64,000 nt of DNA, taken from the NCBI RefSeq assembly GCF_020682705.1, contig NZ_JAGTTN010000003.1:1-64000 (forward strand). Direction: 5' to 3'. The notes under the pieces were generated by a model. That model saw only the letters and a program-made list of their open reading frames with translations. It was not told the origin of the DNA and ran no database searches. Of the stretch, positions 16,308 to 24,148 are shown piece after piece; position 1 is the first letter of the stretch, and each line of letters starts with the position of its first letter. The position numbers and the translations under genes are program-made. The stretch comes from Microbacterium allomyrinae. Lineage in GTDB: Bacteria; Actinomycetota; Actinomycetes; Actinomycetales; Microbacteriaceae.

Positions 16308-16751
16308 CTACCAGCGGCGAAGCCGTTTGGCCGGCAGCAGCTCGGCCGCGCGCACGCGCACGATGTCATCGCCGCGCGTGATCCACACCGTCGCGTCCGG
16401 CCAGTAGTCGGTGATCAGCTCGGCACAGACTCCGCACGGCTCGATCACGTGCGTCGTCCCCTCGACGCGGCGGAGCACGCTCACGATCGACGTCACCTCG
16501 GCACTGCCCGTCACTCCGTGTGCCACGACCGCGCCGGCGGCGACGCCCTCCGCGCACACGCTGGATCGCCGGGCCGAGCCGTCGACATGGACGCCGAGGT
16601 GCATCGCACCGTCGGCCGTACGCATGGCGGCGACGACTTCGTGACGCCCCTCGACGTAGACGTCCCCCAGCAGCGCGGTCGCCGCGGCCAGGAGTTCGGC
16701 GTCATCGTCGCCCATGTCGTCAGGGCGGCGGGCCAGGGGTCTCGCGGTCAC
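16308..16751 (-). CDS. Cytidine-deaminase-fold protein
   Basis: A 147-residue zinc deaminase-fold protein. Zinc and proton-shuttle residues are present: Cys and Glu in SSVCAEGVAAG (about residues 65-75) and the Cys pair in EPCGVC near residue 106. Canonical members deaminate cytidine; blasticidin-S deaminases share the motif. The gene lies 9 bp after the amidohydrolase gene and starts with GTG 16751 (an ATG at 16715 is an alternative). The promoter of this two-gene unit carries operator C, so it probably acts on an island intermediate with an amino-heterocycle or guanidine-like group rather than in nucleotide salvage. Confidence 0.85.
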   Translation of the reverse strand: MTARPLARRPDDMGDDDAELLAAATALLGDVYVEGRHEVVAAMRTADGAMHLGVHVDGSARRSSVCAEGVAAGAVVAHGVTGSAEVTSIVSVLRRVEGTTHVIEPCGVCAELITDYWPDATVWITRGDDIVRVRAAELLPAKRLRRW

Positions 16752-16760
16752 GTGGGCACC

Positions 16761-17525
16761 CTATCCCTCGATGCGCAGGATGCGGGCGTAGTTGCCGCCC
16801 TCCACCAGGGCGCGATCTGCCTCGTCGGTGATCGCCTTCGCGATCTTGAGCCGCTCGAGGTCGAAGTCGGATCCCGGCCATTCGGTGCCCATGAGGATCT
16901 TCTCGCCTCCGAGTCGCGCATACGCGCGCTTCACGTCCGCCATCAGCGTGGCTGACGTCTCGAGGTAGACGTTCTCGCGACGCTCGGCGACGATGATCGC
17001 CTCCGGCACGTTCCACACCGCTCCCATGTGGGCGATGATCGTCGGCACATCGGGGTGGTCCTTGGCGATCTCCTCGATCGCGAACGGCGCGCAGAACGCA
17101 TCGTCGAGCGCGTTGATGATGATCGCCATCCCGAGCTGCGCACACAGACGGAACACGGGGTCGAGGAGACCGTGGTCGGCGACGTGGTAGCCGTGCATGC
17201 TGGGGTGGAGTTTGAGACCGCGGATGCCGGCTGCGTTCATCCGGCGGATCTCATCGAGCGCGTCGTCGGCTTGCGGCATGACCTGGCCGAATCCGATGAA
17301 CCGCTGCGGGTACGCATCCTGGAGCCCGATGATGAAATCGTTCTCGATGCGCTGCGCCAGGGAGCAGACCATCGCCATGTCGACTCCTGCAGCGTCCATG
17401 CGCGTGAGGATCCGGCTCGGATCGAACGGCGTGTACGGCGGTGGCTCCTGACCGGGCCGGGCGCCCGTCAGGTAGTCGGAGCGTCCTCTGACGTCCTGGG
17501 TCGTGTTGTACGCATCGATGATCAT
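16761..17525 (-). CDS. Amidohydrolase_2-fold protein with degenerate metal site
   Basis: A 254-residue TIM-barrel protein of the amidohydrolase-2 family (decarboxylases, hydratases, hydrolases). The fold landmarks are clear: GLKLHPSMHG near residue 125, TIIAHMGAVWN near residue 170 and ILMGTEWPGSDFD near residue 215. However, the N-terminal HxH metal pair is replaced (IIDAYNTT). The His expected after strand 5 is Asn (IIINALDD), and the strand-8 Asp is Glu (GTEWP). Only the AHMG His is kept. It may be metal-independent or use a rebuilt site. ATG 17525 has GGAAGG upstream; ATG 17546 is possible. It is the first gene of its unit, under operator C. Confidence 0.82.
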   Translation of the reverse strand: MIIDAYNTTQDVRGRSDYLTGARPGQEPPPYTPFDPSRILTRMDAAGVDMAMVCSLAQRIENDFIIGLQDAYPQRFIGFGQVMPQADDALDEIRRMNAAGIRGLKLHPSMHGYHVADHGLLDPVFRLCAQLGMAIIINALDDAFCAPFAIEEIAKDHPDVPTIIAHMGAVWNVPEAIIVAERRENVYLETSATLMADVKRAYARLGGEKILMGTEWPGSDFDLERLKIAKAITDEADRALVEGGNYARILRIEG

Positions 17526-17555
17526 GCCGTCGCCTTCCCGACCCATCCTCTGAAT

Positions 17556-17582
17556 GGATCCACGTTGTCATGTATAGGATAC
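17556..17582. promoter_or_regulatory. Island operator C and promoter
   Basis: Half-sites GGATCC (17556-17561) and GGATAC (17577-17582), starts 21 bp apart, between the divergent amidohydrolase and MFS genes. TAGGAT at 17575-17580 is the likely -10 box for the rightward MFS gene. Confidence 0.7.
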
Positions 17583-17606
17583 ATTTCGAATCTGGAAAGA
17601 GGAACC

Positions 17607-18851
17607 GTGGCGCAGGCTCGCGACATCACGAGGACGCTGCCGTTCTGGCTCATGTTCAGCGTCTCGACGCTGGGCGGGATCACGAACTCCGCGACGACGC
17701 CGACCATTCCCGTCTATGTCGCCGACGTGCTCGGCGGCGGCTCGGAACTGTCGGGCCTGCTCATCTCTCTCTCCGCGCTCACTTCTATCATCGCCATGCC
17801 GCTCGGTGGCCTGCTCGCCGATCGCCATGGATACCGCGTCGTCGCGGTATCGGGCATCGTCGTCTCGGCAGCGGGCCTCGCGCTGCTCGCGGCCGTGCCG
17901 GCGCTGTGGGCAGCGGTGATCAGCCGCCTCCTGTTCGGTCTCGGCAACGCCGCCGCGATGACTCTCACGCTGACGTGGCTCATCGCACTCGCGCCGCCCG
18001 CGCAGCGTGGGAAATCGCTCAGCATCTTCGGCCTCAGCGTGTGGCTCGGGCTTGCGCTCGGACCTCAGCTCGCCGCGACCGTGTCCGCTGCCGCAGGCCC
18101 CCGAGCCGTCTTCATGGCCTGCGTCGGGCTCGAGCTTGTGGTCTGCGTCCTGTTCTTCTTCCTCCCCCAGCCGGCGCGCCACGCCGCGACGACATCGACG
18201 TCACCGATCCCCACCGTCCAGCGCCGCGGCCTGGCTTCACTGTGGGAGGTCTTCCGCGCGGTCTGGGTCCCCGGAGCCGCCGCGGCCGCCGCGTGGTGCG
18301 GCGAGGGCCTCATGCTCGGATTCCTCATCGTCCACCTCGGGGCGGCGGGCCTGCCTCCGACCGGCGTCTTCGGCGCCGCATCCGTCTTCGGCGTCTTCGC
18401 CGTCAGCGTGATCGCCGCCCGCATCGTGCTCGCCCGCATGCCCGACCGCATCGGGCCGCTTCGCTCGGCCGCGATCTCGCTCGTCCTGCTGTGCGCCGGC
18501 CTCACCGTGATCGCCTTCGCCGGGTCCTTCCTCTTCGCGGCGGCAGGCGCCGTGCTCATGGGCATCGGCTTCTCGCCGCTGTACCCGTCGCTCACGATGC
18601 TCGCCGCGCGAGGGCTGCGCTCGCGCAACCGCGCACTGGGACTGGGACTGTTCGGGAGCTTCACGAGCGTCGGCTATGCGTCCGGGGCATTGGTCGGCGG
18701 ACTCGTGCTCGCCTCGACGTCGTCGATGTGGGCGTTCGTTCTGGTGGCGGGCCTCCAGCTGGCCGCGCTCGCGGTGCTCACGATCTTCACGCCCGACCAG
18801 AACCCCCGCCCTCGACTCGATCCCGGCGAGAGCAGGGAGCCACTCCCGTAG
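17607..18851 (+). CDS. MFS transporter
   Basis: A 414-residue, 12-helix major facilitator. The loop 2-3 motif reads GGLLADRHGYR near residue 72, and SRLLFGLGNAAAMTL resembles the helix-4 signature. GTG 17607 is chosen because AAAGAGGAA precedes it; the long frame upstream has no start signal and crosses operator C. Its place in the regulon suggests uptake or export of the pathway substrate or a product rather than general drug efflux. Downstream after 57 bp, with its own operator D, is a cyclase gene. Confidence 0.9.
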   Translation: MAQARDITRTLPFWLMFSVSTLGGITNSATTPTIPVYVADVLGGGSELSGLLISLSALTSIIAMPLGGLLADRHGYRVVAVSGIVVSAAGLALLAAVPALWAAVISRLLFGLGNAAAMTLTLTWLIALAPPAQRGKSLSIFGLSVWLGLALGPQLAATVSAAAGPRAVFMACVGLELVVCVLFFFLPQPARHAATTSTSPIPTVQRRGLASLWEVFRAVWVPGAAAAAAWCGEGLMLGFLIVHLGAAGLPPTGVFGAASVFGVFAVSVIAARIVLARMPDRIGPLRSAAISLVLLCAGLTVIAFAGSFLFAAAGAVLMGIGFSPLYPSLTMLAARGLRSRNRALGLGLFGSFTSVGYASGALVGGLVLASTSSMWAFVLVAGLQLAALAVLTIFTPDQNPRPRLDPGESREPLP

Positions 18852-18855
18852 GTTG

Positions 18856-18882
18856 GGATACACTTTTCAGGAAACTGCATCC
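18856..18882. promoter_or_regulatory. Island operator D
   Basis: Half-sites GGATAC (18856-18861) and GCATCC (18877-18882), starts 21 bp apart, directly after the MFS stop codon and before the cyclase gene. It shows that the cyclase has its own regulated promoter within the same-strand run. Confidence 0.65.
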
Positions 18883-18908
18883 AATTCCGAGTCCGGCCGG
18901 AGGAAGAC

Positions 18909-19544
18909 ATGACCGACGCCATCGACATCAACATCCCCATCCGCGGCGACATGCTGCACTGGGGCCGCCGCCCCACGTACGAGATGGTCGAGCAGATCGC
19001 CGACGGATACCCGTCCGATGTCTCCCGCTGGCTGATCGGCGCCCACACGGGTACTCACGTCGACGCACCCTCGCACTTCGTCCCGGGCGCGGCGAGCGTC
19101 GACCAGATCTCCCTCGAGAGCGTCGTCGGCCCCACGCGCGTGCTCGATCTCCGCGACGTCGTCGAGGAGATCACCGCCGAAGATCTCGAGGCGGCCGGCG
19201 CGGCGGGCGCCGAGCGCGTGCTGTTCCGCACCCGCAACTCCACCGACGCGCTGACCCGATCCGAGAAGTCCGAGACATGGGTAGGCCTCGGCCCGACCGG
19301 CGCCCAGTGGCTCGTCGACCACGGCGTCCGCTTCGCCGGCAACGACTACATGACGATCGAGGCGCCGGCGAACACCGAGGAATGGCCGACGCATGTGATC
19401 CTCTGCACCGCGGGCGTCGTGATCCTCGAGAACGCCGACCTCGCCGCGGTCGAACCGGGCGACTACCTGATGGTCTGCCAGCCGGTGCCGTTCGAGGGAC
19501 GCGAAGCGGCGCCGGCGCCGACCGTGCTGCTCCCTCTTCGCTGA
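18909..19544 (+). CDS. Cyclase-family metal hydrolase (kynurenine-formamidase-like)
   Basis: A 211-residue member of the cyclase family with the complete metal motif HTGTHVDAPSHF at about residues 46-57. Family members include kynurenine formamidase and isatin hydrolase, which cut formamide or cyclic amide bonds. The C-terminal EPGDYLMVCQPV is typical. The ribosome binding site is GGAGGAAG. Lying under operator D in an island of nitrogen-handling enzymes, it is a good candidate for hydrolytic opening of a lactam or imide ring. This contrasts with the altered homologue at 2966-3898. Confidence 0.92.
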   Translation: MTDAIDINIPIRGDMLHWGRRPTYEMVEQIADGYPSDVSRWLIGAHTGTHVDAPSHFVPGAASVDQISLESVVGPTRVLDLRDVVEEITAEDLEAAGAAGAERVLFRTRNSTDALTRSEKSETWVGLGPTGAQWLVDHGVRFAGNDYMTIEAPANTEEWPTHVILCTAGVVILENADLAAVEPGDYLMVCQPVPFEGREAAPAPTVLLPLR

Positions 19545-19555
19545 CACGAGGTGGT

Positions 19556-19593
19556 GGATCCTTGTTGGATCCGTTATCGTCTGTTTTGTATCC
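19556..19593. promoter_or_regulatory. Island operator E, three half-sites
   Basis: GGATCC at 19567-19572 and GTATCC at 19588-19593 have starts 21 bp apart. A third GGATCC at 19556-19561 lies 11 bp upstream, one helical turn. It precedes the alpha/beta hydrolase gene. Confidence 0.68.
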
Positions 19594-19609
19594 ACAAGGA
19601 AGGCATCCG

Positions 19610-20296
19610 ATGCACATCGTCCTGGTCCACGGCATGGGAGGCTCCGACTTCGACTGGAGCACGGTCGCACCGCTGCTCGAGTCCGCGGGCTTCGGCGTCT
19701 CGGTCGCCGACAATGCGTTGCAGTCCCTCGATGACGACGTCGCCGCGGTGCGCGCGCTGATCGACGCCGCCGACGACGAGGTCCTCCTCGTGGGGCACTC
19801 GTACGGCGGCGCCGTCATCACCAACGCCGGGCGCCACGACCGCGTCCGCGGCGTGGTCTACATCGCCGCGTTCGCTCCCGCCGAGGGCGAGACGGTGAAC
19901 GGCATCGTGACCCGCTACGAGCCCGCCGAGGTCGCACGATTCATGACACGCGGAGCGGACGGCGAGTGGATCGGCGTCGAGAGCGAGGAGGCCCGCCTGG
20001 CGCTCTCGTGGGATGTGCCCGAGCACGTGATGCAGGCGCGCAGCGCGCGGCGACGCCCAAGCGCCGACGCGATCTTCACTCAGCCCACCGAAGAGCCCGC
20101 GTGGGCGACCAAGCCCGCGTGGTACATGATCGCGACGCTCGACAAGCATCTGCGTCCCGAGGCGCAGCGCGACATGGCGGCGCGGGCGGACGCCACGATC
20201 GAAGAAGTCGCGACCAGCCACTCGGTGCCGCTCGCGGCCCCCGAGGCCGTCAGCTCGTTCGTCTCGCGCGCAGCCGTCTCACTCGCCCCGGCGTGA
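19610..20296 (+). CDS. Alpha/beta hydrolase
   Basis: A 228-residue alpha/beta-hydrolase-fold enzyme. The oxyanion-loop region is LVHGMGGSDFDW near residue 5, the nucleophile elbow is GHSYGG near residue 62, and the probable catalytic His lies in TSHSVPLAAPE near residue 204. It resembles the small esterases of the salicylate/methylketone esterase group. ATG 19610 has AAGGAAGG upstream. It hydrolyses an ester or amide in the cytoplasm. Its separate operator E puts it in the island regulon, right after the cyclase. Confidence 0.92.
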   Translation: MHIVLVHGMGGSDFDWSTVAPLLESAGFGVSVADNALQSLDDDVAAVRALIDAADDEVLLVGHSYGGAVITNAGRHDRVRGVVYIAAFAPAEGETVNGIVTRYEPAEVARFMTRGADGEWIGVESEEARLALSWDVPEHVMQARSARRRPSADAIFTQPTEEPAWATKPAWYMIATLDKHLRPEAQRDMAARADATIEEVATSHSVPLAAPEAVSSFVSRAAVSLAPA

Positions 20297-20298
20297 GA

Positions 20299-20314
20299 GG
20301 CGGCCGCGGCCGCC
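20299..20314. terminator. GC palindrome between convergent genes
   Basis: A 16-bp perfect palindrome GGCGGCCGCGGCCGCC directly after the alpha/beta hydrolase stop and before the end of the convergent amidohydrolase gene. It can form a stable stem and probably ends transcription, though it lacks a U tract. Confidence 0.5.
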
Positions 20315-20361
20315 GACATCGAGACCGCGGCCACGGCCGTCGCCGGGAATGAGGGCGCGCC

Positions 20362-21642
20362 TCAGGCGGATCGCCTGTCGTGGTCGATGACGACCCTCCC
20401 CGACTGCACGACCATGCGCACGGCGCCGGGCTCGCCGAGTCGCTCGATCGAGGCGAGCGGGTCGGCATCCGTCACGACGAGATCGGCCATCTTGCCGGCG
20501 ACCACCGACCCGACCCGGTCTCCGATCCCCAGGAGGTCGGCACCCACGGCCGTGCCGGCACGGATCGCCCTGATCGGCGCCAGCCCGGCGTCGACCAGGC
20601 GGGCCAGCTCCCGCAGGTTCGCTCCGTGCGGGACGACTCCCGCGTCGGTGCCCAGAGCCACGGGCACGCCCGCGGCGATCGCGCGTCGCACCGAGTCCAT
20701 GCCCCGTGCACGCATCCGCTCGCGCTCGCGCCGCCGCTCGGGTGCGACCTGCGGACCGATCTCGCGCATGAGGGTGCTCAGCGTCGGCACCAGCACGGTG
20801 CCGCGATCGATCATGAGCTGGATCGTGTCGTCCGAGAGGTCGTATCCGTGCTCGATGCTGCCGGCGCCGCCGAGCACGGCGGCGCGCGCCGCGGCGTCGG
20901 TGAGGGCGTGAGCGGTCACCGGGCGCCGCCCGCGCTCGTCGGCGAGACGGCAGATCAGGCGCACCTGCTCTTCGGTGATGCCCACGTCCTCCGGCTCGTC
21001 GGTCGGCGATCCCGATCCGCCCGATGTCGACACCTTGATCGCATCGGCTCCCATGCGGATCAGCCGCCGCACCGTGCGGACGACGTCGTCGTCGGTGTCG
21101 ACGAGGCCGGGCTCGGGCATCCCCGCGCGCACCGCCCACGCGGGCAGGCTCCCGTTCGGCAGGAACGGGTCGGCGTGGCCCCCCGTCGGCGACAGCATCG
21201 CGATCGCCAGATGCAGCCGCGGCCCGATCGCGGTGCCGTTCTGGACCGCGAGCCGGTACCCGGGCGTGAGTCCATCGAGGTCGCGCGCCGTCGTGACACC
21301 CGCCTCGAGCGTGGCGCGCAGCTGCGCCGCGACCTCGAGCACGGCCTCCTCGGGGAACCAGGCGCGCTGCTGCTCGGGAGGGGCCGGCACCATCGCGAGA
21401 TGGACGTGCACGTCCACGAAACCGGGCATCAGCCAGGTCCCGGACAGTTCGACGATGCGACCGGCATCGTCGGCTGCGAGCGCCCGGCGCGGGCCCGCGT
21501 ACTCCACGACGCCGTCGCGAACGACGACCTCGGAGTCGGGCACCGGGGTCGCCGCTACGCCGTCGATCAGCGTCGCGCCCCGGAACGTGGTCCTCCCCTC
21601 CGCGATCGGGGTGAGGGGCAGGCGGGCGTGTGCGCGCACCAC
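20362..21642 (-). CDS. Amidohydrolase (imidazolonepropionase/prolidase-like, COG1228)
   Basis: A 426-residue metal-dependent amidohydrolase with a complete site: DVHVHL (HxH) near residue 78, Lys in DAIKVSTSGG near residue 210, His in VTAHALTD, His in IEHGYDL and Asp in ALGTDAGVV. The C-terminal GKMADLVVTDADP completes the composite beta domain. Relatives cleave cyclic amides or dipeptides. It is the last gene of the ABC importer operon (GTG start 3 bp after the ATPase stop), so it probably acts on the imported compound. Unlike two other amidohydrolase-like proteins of the island, it keeps all ligands. Confidence 0.92.
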   Translation of the reverse strand: MVRAHARLPLTPIAEGRTTFRGATLIDGVAATPVPDSEVVVRDGVVEYAGPRRALAADDAGRIVELSGTWLMPGFVDVHVHLAMVPAPPEQQRAWFPEEAVLEVAAQLRATLEAGVTTARDLDGLTPGYRLAVQNGTAIGPRLHLAIAMLSPTGGHADPFLPNGSLPAWAVRAGMPEPGLVDTDDDVVRTVRRLIRMGADAIKVSTSGGSGSPTDEPEDVGITEEQVRLICRLADERGRRPVTAHALTDAAARAAVLGGAGSIEHGYDLSDDTIQLMIDRGTVLVPTLSTLMREIGPQVAPERRRERERMRARGMDSVRRAIAAGVPVALGTDAGVVPHGANLRELARLVDAGLAPIRAIRAGTAVGADLLGIGDRVGSVVAGKMADLVVTDADPLASIERLGEPGAVRMVVQSGRVVIDHDRRSA

Positions 21643-21645
21643 CGA

Positions 21646-22419
21646 TCAGCTCACGAGAGCGAAGCCGGGCGAGCCCGGGTCCGCGTCGAGCAGTCGGCGC
21701 GTGTACCAGTGCTGCGGGTCGGCGTAGATCTGCTCCACGGGACCGGATTCCACGACACGACCCTGATAGAGCACCACGACCTCGTCGCTCACGCGCTGCA
21801 CGACGGCGAGGTTGTGCGAGATGAACAGCACCGTGATGCCGAGCGTCTCCTTGATCTCCGCGAGCAGGTCGAGGATCTGCGCCTGCACCGAGACGTCGAG
21901 CGCCGATGTGATCTCGTCGGCGATGACGACGTCCGGCTCGATCACCAGCCCGCGCGCGATCGCGATGCGCTGGCGCTGTCCGCCCGAGAACTCGTGGGGG
22001 TAGCGGTGCATCATCTCGGGCTGCAGACCCACCAGCTTCAGCCACGAGGCGATCTGCTCCTCGTGGCGCGCGACCCGTGCATGAGCCGGATCGATGGCCT
22101 CGGCCAGAGTCTGCGCGATCGTGCGCCGCGGGGACAGCGATGAGTAGGGGTCCTGCGGGATCATCTGCGTACGCCGGCGGTGCCGCCGGAGCGTGGCCCT
22201 GTGGCGCGCCATCAGGTCGTCGCCGTCGACGACCACGTGTCCGGCCGAGGGGCGCACCTCCCCGACGAGGACCTTGGCGAGCGTCGACTTGCCCGACCCC
22301 GACTCGCCGACGATCCCGACCGTGCTGCCGCGCTCGACAGCGAGATCCACTCCGTGCAGCACCTGCACGGATCCGAATGAGACGTCGAGTCCGCGGACGT
22401 CGACCATGGGCCCGGTCAT
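21646..22419 (-). CDS. ABC transporter ATP-binding protein, Dpp/Opp type
   Basis: A 257-residue ATPase of the oligopeptide/nickel importer family. Walker A GESGSGKST lies near residue 40, the Q loop in MIPQDPYSSL, the signature FSGGQRQR near residue 142, Walker B VVIADE, and the D loop/switch His in LFISHNL. It should pair with the ATPase domain of the upstream fusion to power import through the two permease units. The ATG overlaps the previous TGA (ATGA at 22416-22419). Substrate choice is set by the binding protein at 25260. Confidence 0.95.
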   Translation of the reverse strand: MTGPMVDVRGLDVSFGSVQVLHGVDLAVERGSTVGIVGESGSGKSTLAKVLVGEVRPSAGHVVVDGDDLMARHRATLRRHRRRTQMIPQDPYSSLSPRRTIAQTLAEAIDPAHARVARHEEQIASWLKLVGLQPEMMHRYPHEFSGGQRQRIAIARGLVIEPDVVIADEITSALDVSVQAQILDLLAEIKETLGITVLFISHNLAVVQRVSDEVVVLYQGRVVESGPVEQIYADPQHWYTRRLLDADPGSPGFALVS

Positions 22420-24146
22420 ACGCCGACCTCCTTCTGGACGCGCCGGTCCGGCAGCGACACCACTGGCGTCGCTGCGAGAAGACGCTTCGTGTACGGATGC
22501 TTCACCTTCGCGTCCGTGAGATGCTTCGTGTCGTCGATCTGCTCGACGATCTCGCCGTCCTTCAGGACGAGCACGCGGTCGCACAGCGCCCGCACCACGC
22601 CGAGATCGTGCGAGATGAACAGGATCGCGGTGCCGGACTCGGTATTCATGCGCTTGAGCACCGACAGCACCTCGCGCTGCACCGTCACGTCCAGCGCGGT
22701 GGTCGGCTCGTCTGCGATGAGCAGATCGGGGTCGGGGCTCATGGCGGACGCGATCATCGCCCGCTGCTTCATGCCGCCCGACAGCTGGTGGGGGTACTGG
22801 CGGAGCCGTCCTTCGGGATCGGTGAGCCGCACATCGCGGAATCCCGACAGCAGCTTCGCGGTGGCACTTCGACGTGTGTGCCCCAGACGCAGGCGCAGGA
22901 CGTCGGTGAGCTGATTGCCCAGCAGCAGGGCCGGGTTCAGCGACGTGCCGGGGTCCTGGTAGACGAGCCCGATGCTCGAGGCGAGCTTGCGGTCGGAGAC
23001 TTTTCCGAGCAGATCGGTGCCGGCCAGCTCGAGCCGGCGCGCAGAGGCGGACAGTCCCTCGCCCAGCAGCCTCGCCACCACCGAGGCGGTCAGCGACTTG
23101 CCCGAGCCCGACTCGCCGACGATCCCGAGCACCTCGCCGCGGCGGATCGTGAATGACACGTCCGAGACGAGCTCGCGACCGCTGGACTCGTGAGTGACGG
23201 TGATGCCTTCCGCGATCAGGACGGCGTCCGCCGGCACGGGCGCCGAGGACGGCGCCTCGGAGGAGCGCACGAGTCGCGCCTGGGTGCTGTTCGAGCGCGG
23301 GTTGGCGGCCGCCGCGAGACCGTCGCCGACGAGCAGTGCGGCCAGCGACGTGAACGTCAGGGCGACGGCGGGGCCGACGATCACGATCGGGTTCACCATG
23401 ATCTTGCTGAGCCCCTCGTTGAGGAGCGTGCCCCAGTCGAACGCCGGCGACTGGGCGCCGAGCCCGAGGAACGAGAGGCCCGAGATCTCGACCAGGGTGC
23501 CGGCGAAGGCGCCGGCGATGAGGATGAGCGTGGGCTCGGCCATGTTCGGCAGCACGTGCCTCGTCGCGACGCTCAGCGTGGGAACGCCCATCAGGCGTGC
23601 CGTGGTGACGTACTCGCTCGTCGAGATGCGCGCGGCAAGGTTCGCCGTGAGCCTGGCGAACCCCGCGGTGTTGGCGACCGCGATGGCGATGACGACCTGC
23701 AGGATGCCCTGGCCGAGGATCGCGGCGATGATGATCGCGACCAGCATGGTCGGATAGCTCACCGCGAACTCGATGCATCGCAGTCCGAACTCACGCACCC
23801 GCCGGGGCGCCAGCCAGATCGCCACGCCGACCGCGATTCCGGCGAACGCCGCCAATCCGGTGGCGAAGACCGCCATCAGCACCGTCGGTCGCGTGGCGAC
23901 CAGCGTGCGCGCGAGCATGTCGCGTCCGAGCGTGTCGGTGCCGAGCGGGTGCTCGGGAGTGGAGCCGGAGTTGGGTGGGCCGCTGCCGAGGCCGGTCGCC
24001 TGGTCGGCGAGGAAGATGGGGGCGAAGATCGCCACGAGCGCGATGATGGCCAGCATCGCCAGACCGGCGATGAGCCCTCCGTTCCACGCGAAGGCGCGGG
24101 GTCGCGCGGATTCCGCCGTCTGCACGGCTGAGGTGGTCGCGGGCAC
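22416..24146 (-). CDS. ABC importer permease-ATPase fusion (DppC-DppD type)
   Basis: A 576-residue fusion. Residues from about 20 to 290 are a DppC-like permease: an N-terminal helix, the extracytoplasmic HPLGTDTLGRDML motif, five or six helices, and a coupling EAA-type segment near ARLMGVPTLSVATRH. After a linker, residues from about 310 to 570 form a complete ATPase with Walker A GESGSGKSL, signature LSGGMKQR, Walker B LLIADE and switch His in FISHDLG. DppC and DppD are normally separate proteins; here they are covalently joined. The ATG follows the DppB-like gene by 2 bp. Confidence 0.93.
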   Translation of the reverse strand: MPATTSAVQTAESARPRAFAWNGGLIAGLAMLAIIALVAIFAPIFLADQATGLGSGPPNSGSTPEHPLGTDTLGRDMLARTLVATRPTVLMAVFATGLAAFAGIAVGVAIWLAPRRVREFGLRCIEFAVSYPTMLVAIIIAAILGQGILQVVIAIAVANTAGFARLTANLAARISTSEYVTTARLMGVPTLSVATRHVLPNMAEPTLILIAGAFAGTLVEISGLSFLGLGAQSPAFDWGTLLNEGLSKIMVNPIVIVGPAVALTFTSLAALLVGDGLAAAANPRSNSTQARLVRSSEAPSSAPVPADAVLIAEGITVTHESSGRELVSDVSFTIRRGEVLGIVGESGSGKSLTASVVARLLGEGLSASARRLELAGTDLLGKVSDRKLASSIGLVYQDPGTSLNPALLLGNQLTDVLRLRLGHTRRSATAKLLSGFRDVRLTDPEGRLRQYPHQLSGGMKQRAMIASAMSPDPDLLIADEPTTALDVTVQREVLSVLKRMNTESGTAILFISHDLGVVRALCDRVLVLKDGEIVEQIDDTKHLTDAKVKHPYTKRLLAATPVVSLPDRRVQKEVGV

Positions 24147-24148
24147 GT

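Noticed and set aside
17028..17606. N-terminal extension of the MFS protein at 17607
   Set aside because: The added codons cross operator C and the opposite amidohydrolase gene; GTG 17607 has a good ribosome binding site and gives a normal first helix.
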